A stretch of 33,956 nt of DNA from Methanobacteriota archaeon (GTDB taxonomy: Archaea > Thermoplasmatota > Poseidoniia > Poseidoniales > Poseidoniaceae): assembly GCA_009937205.1 (NCBI GenBank), contig JAACCR010000128.1:1-33956 (forward strand), written 5' to 3'. Shown here piece by piece: positions 31,011 through 33,956 of the stretch. The first letter of the stretch is position 1, and every line of letters begins with the position of its first letter. The notes below the pieces were generated by a model. It was not told the DNA's origin and did not search any database. It saw nothing but the letters and a program-made list of their open reading frames with translations. The position numbers were made by a program, and so were the translations under genes.

Positions 31011-33113
31011 ATGAGCAGTTTATTTCTAACAAGTAATAGGCTAATTCAAAGCAGAAGCCTATCAGCAAGAACTATGAGAGCGGAATCTAGGTCAACTTCG
31101 TTGACAATTCTATTTCTCTGCATTCTGCTTTCATCCATGATTCCAGTCTCTTCAGCTGGATTAACCGACAGTACAAATGGGGGTAAATTGTTTCTAGCCT
31201 GTGATGATATTGAGAATTGTTCGTTATCATCTACTGCAGCAACCGGTGAAGAAATGATTTCTCAAGATGTGGTGACAACTCCGGGCCAATCTAAGGAAAT
31301 AACGTTGGAATTTGAAATGGAGCCACGACAAATAGAATTGGCATTGCTACCAGATATTTTGGATGAAATGGTAATTGATTTACGTTTGAGGGAAGATATA
31401 ACGGGTTTTACTCGTCCAGAATTGGATATCTCTTTGATCATTGGAAATAGTGTGACGGATTGGAATTTCCCTGCCCAGAACATTCCTTCTCAAACCGCTA
31501 ATGAACCTTATAGAATGAATGATGAAGTACTGGATTTACAAAATGAAAGGTTACTGTGGGCAGGACAAAATGTGCGCTTAAGACTAACCTTTACAATAGA
31601 TAGGCCAAGTACTTGGGAACTACATCTTTGGGGCAATTCGTTGTTAGAATTGACAATACCATGGTCACAAAATATTGAGGAAGCAAATAGCGATGAACCA
31701 TCAAGTGACGCTAATCCAATAGATGATGAATTCGAAACTGTGCACTATGGTGCATTGGTTGAAAATGATAGAGATTGTTGGAGATTTGAAATAGAAGAAC
31801 ACGAATTATTGAAAGTGATTATAATTTGGCAACCAGTGCCAATTGAAATTGAACAATCTCATGGTTTACCAGATTTAATATCACCCAATGGGAGGCTATC
31901 TGGGCAACCAGAAATAATATTCGAAGAGGATGAGGAAGAAACTAGAATTTCATATCGCTGGAGGGCACTACCTGTAGGTCAATACACTCTATGCATCGGT
32001 GGTAAGGCTGGCGCATTTCAATCATATTCTTGGGCTGGATTATTAGGATTCGAAGGAATGGGGCCAATAGATCCTAATGGTTTTGAAAGTGAGTCATATT
32101 TTCCTGCAGGTTCTGCAATAATCGATGACTCTGTAACGGCAATAAATCTGCAAAGAACTAGTAGCCCTATATTGATGCTAAGCATTGTATCATTTCTCGG
32201 TTTTAGCTTCGGAGCACTACGATTAACAACATCAGCAACAGTTCGTTTCGGACTCTTCACGCCCGGTGTAATACTCTTACTTTTTGGCGGTATAATCAGT
32301 CCAATATGGGCATTAGCAGACGAGGTCCAGCTCGAAGATGAAATTTCATTTGATGAAATGATAGATATGAGGTTACAGCAATTGTGGGATGTATCATACC
32401 CTGGAGTTCCACAACAAACTTTGGTTGAACATACCGGTTCTACATGGGGTATGTTAGATGGTGAAACGTTCAAACTAAGATTAAATGTTGAAAAAGCATA
32501 TCCCCTACCAGATGGAAGATACCAATTATTGATTCCGGAATTACAGTCATTCAGATTAGATAAGGCCATATTTTCGCAAGTCGCAGAAGGTGGTGCACAA
32601 ACCACTGATCAAGGAATGCTAGAACAACAGACTGTGAAATTCATCCTACTCGCTGGGCGTTCGTTATTATTGGACCTTTTAATTTTGGAAGCATTGATGG
32701 TGGTTGATGAGGAGCCATCATCGTCCATATTCCATTTTGAAGTTGATATGGTTGAAACTAGTTCAACTGGGGCGGTTTCAGTACCTGATTGGGGTACTAG
32801 GCCCTCATTCATTTCACAAGGAGAGTGGTCCAAATTGCAGTCTGGATTATTCCCAGAAAGAATTTCTGTCACATTATGTGATTGTGAATTGGATTTGTTA
32901 GATGTTAGATTCACAGAATCACAGGGGTTCGACCTTGCGGATATACCGGATGCATCATTGATAAGAAATGCAGGTGAATTGATGGATAATTCGGTATTAA
33001 TTGCAGTACTTGGCCTTGTCTTATGCCTAGTAGCAACCCGAATTGAGTATGTTCGGTATATGAGTGCAATAGAACTGGCGGAAACAATGTTTAAGCGATC
33101 CAAATGGAATTAA
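31011..33113 (+). CDS. large membrane-anchored extracytoplasmic protein, unknown function
   Basis: Signal-like LTILFLCILLSSMIPVSSAG; TM LMLSIVSFLGFSFGAL, FGLFTPGVILLLFGGIISPIWAL, VLIAVLGLVLCLVATRIEYV. ATG at 31074 is an alternative start. Confidence 0.7.
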   Translation: MSSLFLTSNRLIQSRSLSARTMRAESRSTSLTILFLCILLSSMIPVSSAGLTDSTNGGKLFLACDDIENCSLSSTAATGEEMISQDVVTTPGQSKEITLEFEMEPRQIELALLPDILDEMVIDLRLREDITGFTRPELDISLIIGNSVTDWNFPAQNIPSQTANEPYRMNDEVLDLQNERLLWAGQNVRLRLTFTIDRPSTWELHLWGNSLLELTIPWSQNIEEANSDEPSSDANPIDDEFETVHYGALVENDRDCWRFEIEEHELLKVIIIWQPVPIEIEQSHGLPDLISPNGRLSGQPEIIFEEDEEETRISYRWRALPVGQYTLCIGGKAGAFQSYSWAGLLGFEGMGPIDPNGFESESYFPAGSAIIDDSVTAINLQRTSSPILMLSIVSFLGFSFGALRLTTSATVRFGLFTPGVILLLFGGIISPIWALADEVQLEDEISFDEMIDMRLQQLWDVSYPGVPQQTLVEHTGSTWGMLDGETFKLRLNVEKAYPLPDGRYQLLIPELQSFRLDKAIFSQVAEGGAQTTDQGMLEQQTVKFILLAGRSLLLDLLILEALMVVDEEPSSSIFHFEVDMVETSSTGAVSVPDWGTRPSFISQGEWSKLQSGLFPERISVTLCDCELDLLDVRFTESQGFDLADIPDASLIRNAGELMDNSVLIAVLGLVLCLVATRIEYVRYMSAIELAETMFKRSKWN

Positions 33114-33117
33114 ACAA

Positions 33118-33726
33118 TCACTTCTTTTCTAGAGCCTCATCAATCGCTTTCTCAACATCCGAATCTTCGAGTTCCGATTCTTCTGCTGCCTTCTTGATAG
33201 ACTCCGATTCCTTTGTAGTAATTTTTCCATCTTTTGCAGCCGATTTAATTGCTGCCTTAACGTTCATTTCTGCTGCTTCGGCATCAGTGATACCCAAAGC
33301 CTGTTGGAATGATTTTAATTCTGCTAATTCTTCTTCGGTAATGATTCCATCTTCCCATGCTGAACTATATGCTTCAACAAGGAATTCCTTGTATGCATCT
33401 GGGTTTAGAAGTACATCGCGAATTAGTCCATGGTTTACACCTGAATCGATAGGCGCAGCTTCTAGTATTGCGATTGAACGGCGTATTTCTTTAACAGCCA
33501 TATCTTTCAAACCATGTCCAGCCCAAACAGCACCGGCGGCAACGACGGCTGCTGCAAACCAGCGCATAACGTCAGGATCAACCAGATTTCCAGGGCTAAT
33601 TAAATGGAAAATACCTAGCACAGCCATCGCTGCACCACACATTACTTCGAACCAATCGTTCAAGTCAGGATCGTCATCAAATACTGAAAGACGCTCTTCT
33701 ACAATCGACTCAACATCATCGCTCAT
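33118..33726 (-). CDS. membrane-associated protein with TerB-like helical C-terminal region
   Basis: Two hydrophobic segments (VMCGAAMAVLGIFHLI, WFAAAVVAAGAVWAG) then two acidic units WEDGIITEEELAELKSFQQALG / SAAKDGKITTKESESIKKAAEE. Confidence 0.55.
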   Translation of the reverse strand: MSDDVESIVEERLSVFDDDPDLNDWFEVMCGAAMAVLGIFHLISPGNLVDPDVMRWFAAAVVAAGAVWAGHGLKDMAVKEIRRSIAILEAAPIDSGVNHGLIRDVLLNPDAYKEFLVEAYSSAWEDGIITEEELAELKSFQQALGITDAEAAEMNVKAAIKSAAKDGKITTKESESIKKAAEESELEDSDVEKAIDEALEKK

Positions 33727-33903
33727 GCAATAGGCACCGTTAGCGGTGGGTATTAGGGATGTCGGATGCTAATGGAGATTTTTCAGCAAAACTTTCAAGC
33801 TTATTGGCTGCGAATTATTTAATTTTTAGCAAAATGAATAGGTGCGCTCCTTTTGGACTGTTGGCGAGTATGTGACTTTATGTCGGCGCAACATCGTGAG
33901 GTG

Positions 33904-33956
33904 ATGTCTTTAGATTTGCCCGATAATGCAAAGAGGTTTTTCACTGATATATGGGG
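33904..33956 (+). CDS. partial CDS truncated by the right window edge (MSLDLPDNAKRFFTDIWG...)
   Basis: ATG at 33904 preceded by GAGGTG; frame open to the window end; in-frame ATG at 33880 also possible. Confidence 0.4.
   Translation, partial: MSLDLPDNAKRFFTDIW

Noticed and set aside
32018-33103. 195-aa and 164-aa minus-strand ORFs
   Set aside because: Antisense shadows of the 31011-33113 membrane protein gene.
33104-33733. 209-aa plus-strand ORF
   Set aside because: Ser/Ala-rich antisense shadow of the minus-strand TerB-like gene at 33118-33726; composition is typical of an antiparallel shadow.

Overview
The window is a gene-dense, roughly 40% GC stretch of what looks like a Thermoplasmatota / marine group II (Ca. 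Poseidoniales)-type archaeal genome. That lineage call is inferred from archaeal-type Dph2, archaeal Hpt, a bacterial-type gyrBA operon and PKD-rich secreted proteins; it was not tested by search. I find about 26 protein-coding genes with very short intergenic spaces, and no convincing tRNA, rRNA, CRISPR or mobile element. Recognisable products, left to right: Dph2, archaeal Hpt, a GcvH-like protein, acyl-CoA dehydrogenase, an EF-hand protein, a class II CCA/poly(A) nucleotidyltransferase, a ParB/Srx-fold (SerK-like) protein, an M61 peptidase with PDZ, a HEAT-like protein, a protein-isoaspartate methyltransferase-like (PCMT-like) gene split by a stop codon, a DUF2085 membrane protein, thymidylate kinase with a long C-terminal extension, an M28/glutaminyl-cyclase-like peptidase, a 1401-aa HExxH + PKD surface protein, AroD, GyrB, GyrA, an HMGL-like acyl synthase, an AspA/AstE-like deacylase, a hotdog thioesterase and an SprT-like protein. 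The most interesting observations are: (1) the PCMT-like gene is interrupted by one in-frame TAA, with the downstream half still open and homologous in the same frame, and its SAM motif is degenerate; (2) the GcvH-like protein lacks the canonical lipoyl-lysine; (3) a bacterial/eukaryotic class II CCA enzyme sits in an apparently archaeal context; (4) a 480-bp AT-rich intergenic region before gyrB carries three exact copies of an 11-mer plus hairpins; (5) the thymidylate kinase has a P-loop lacking the Ser/Thr after Lys and an unexplained domain of about 220 aa. I did not identify a clear multi-gene defence-type or otherwise novel system.
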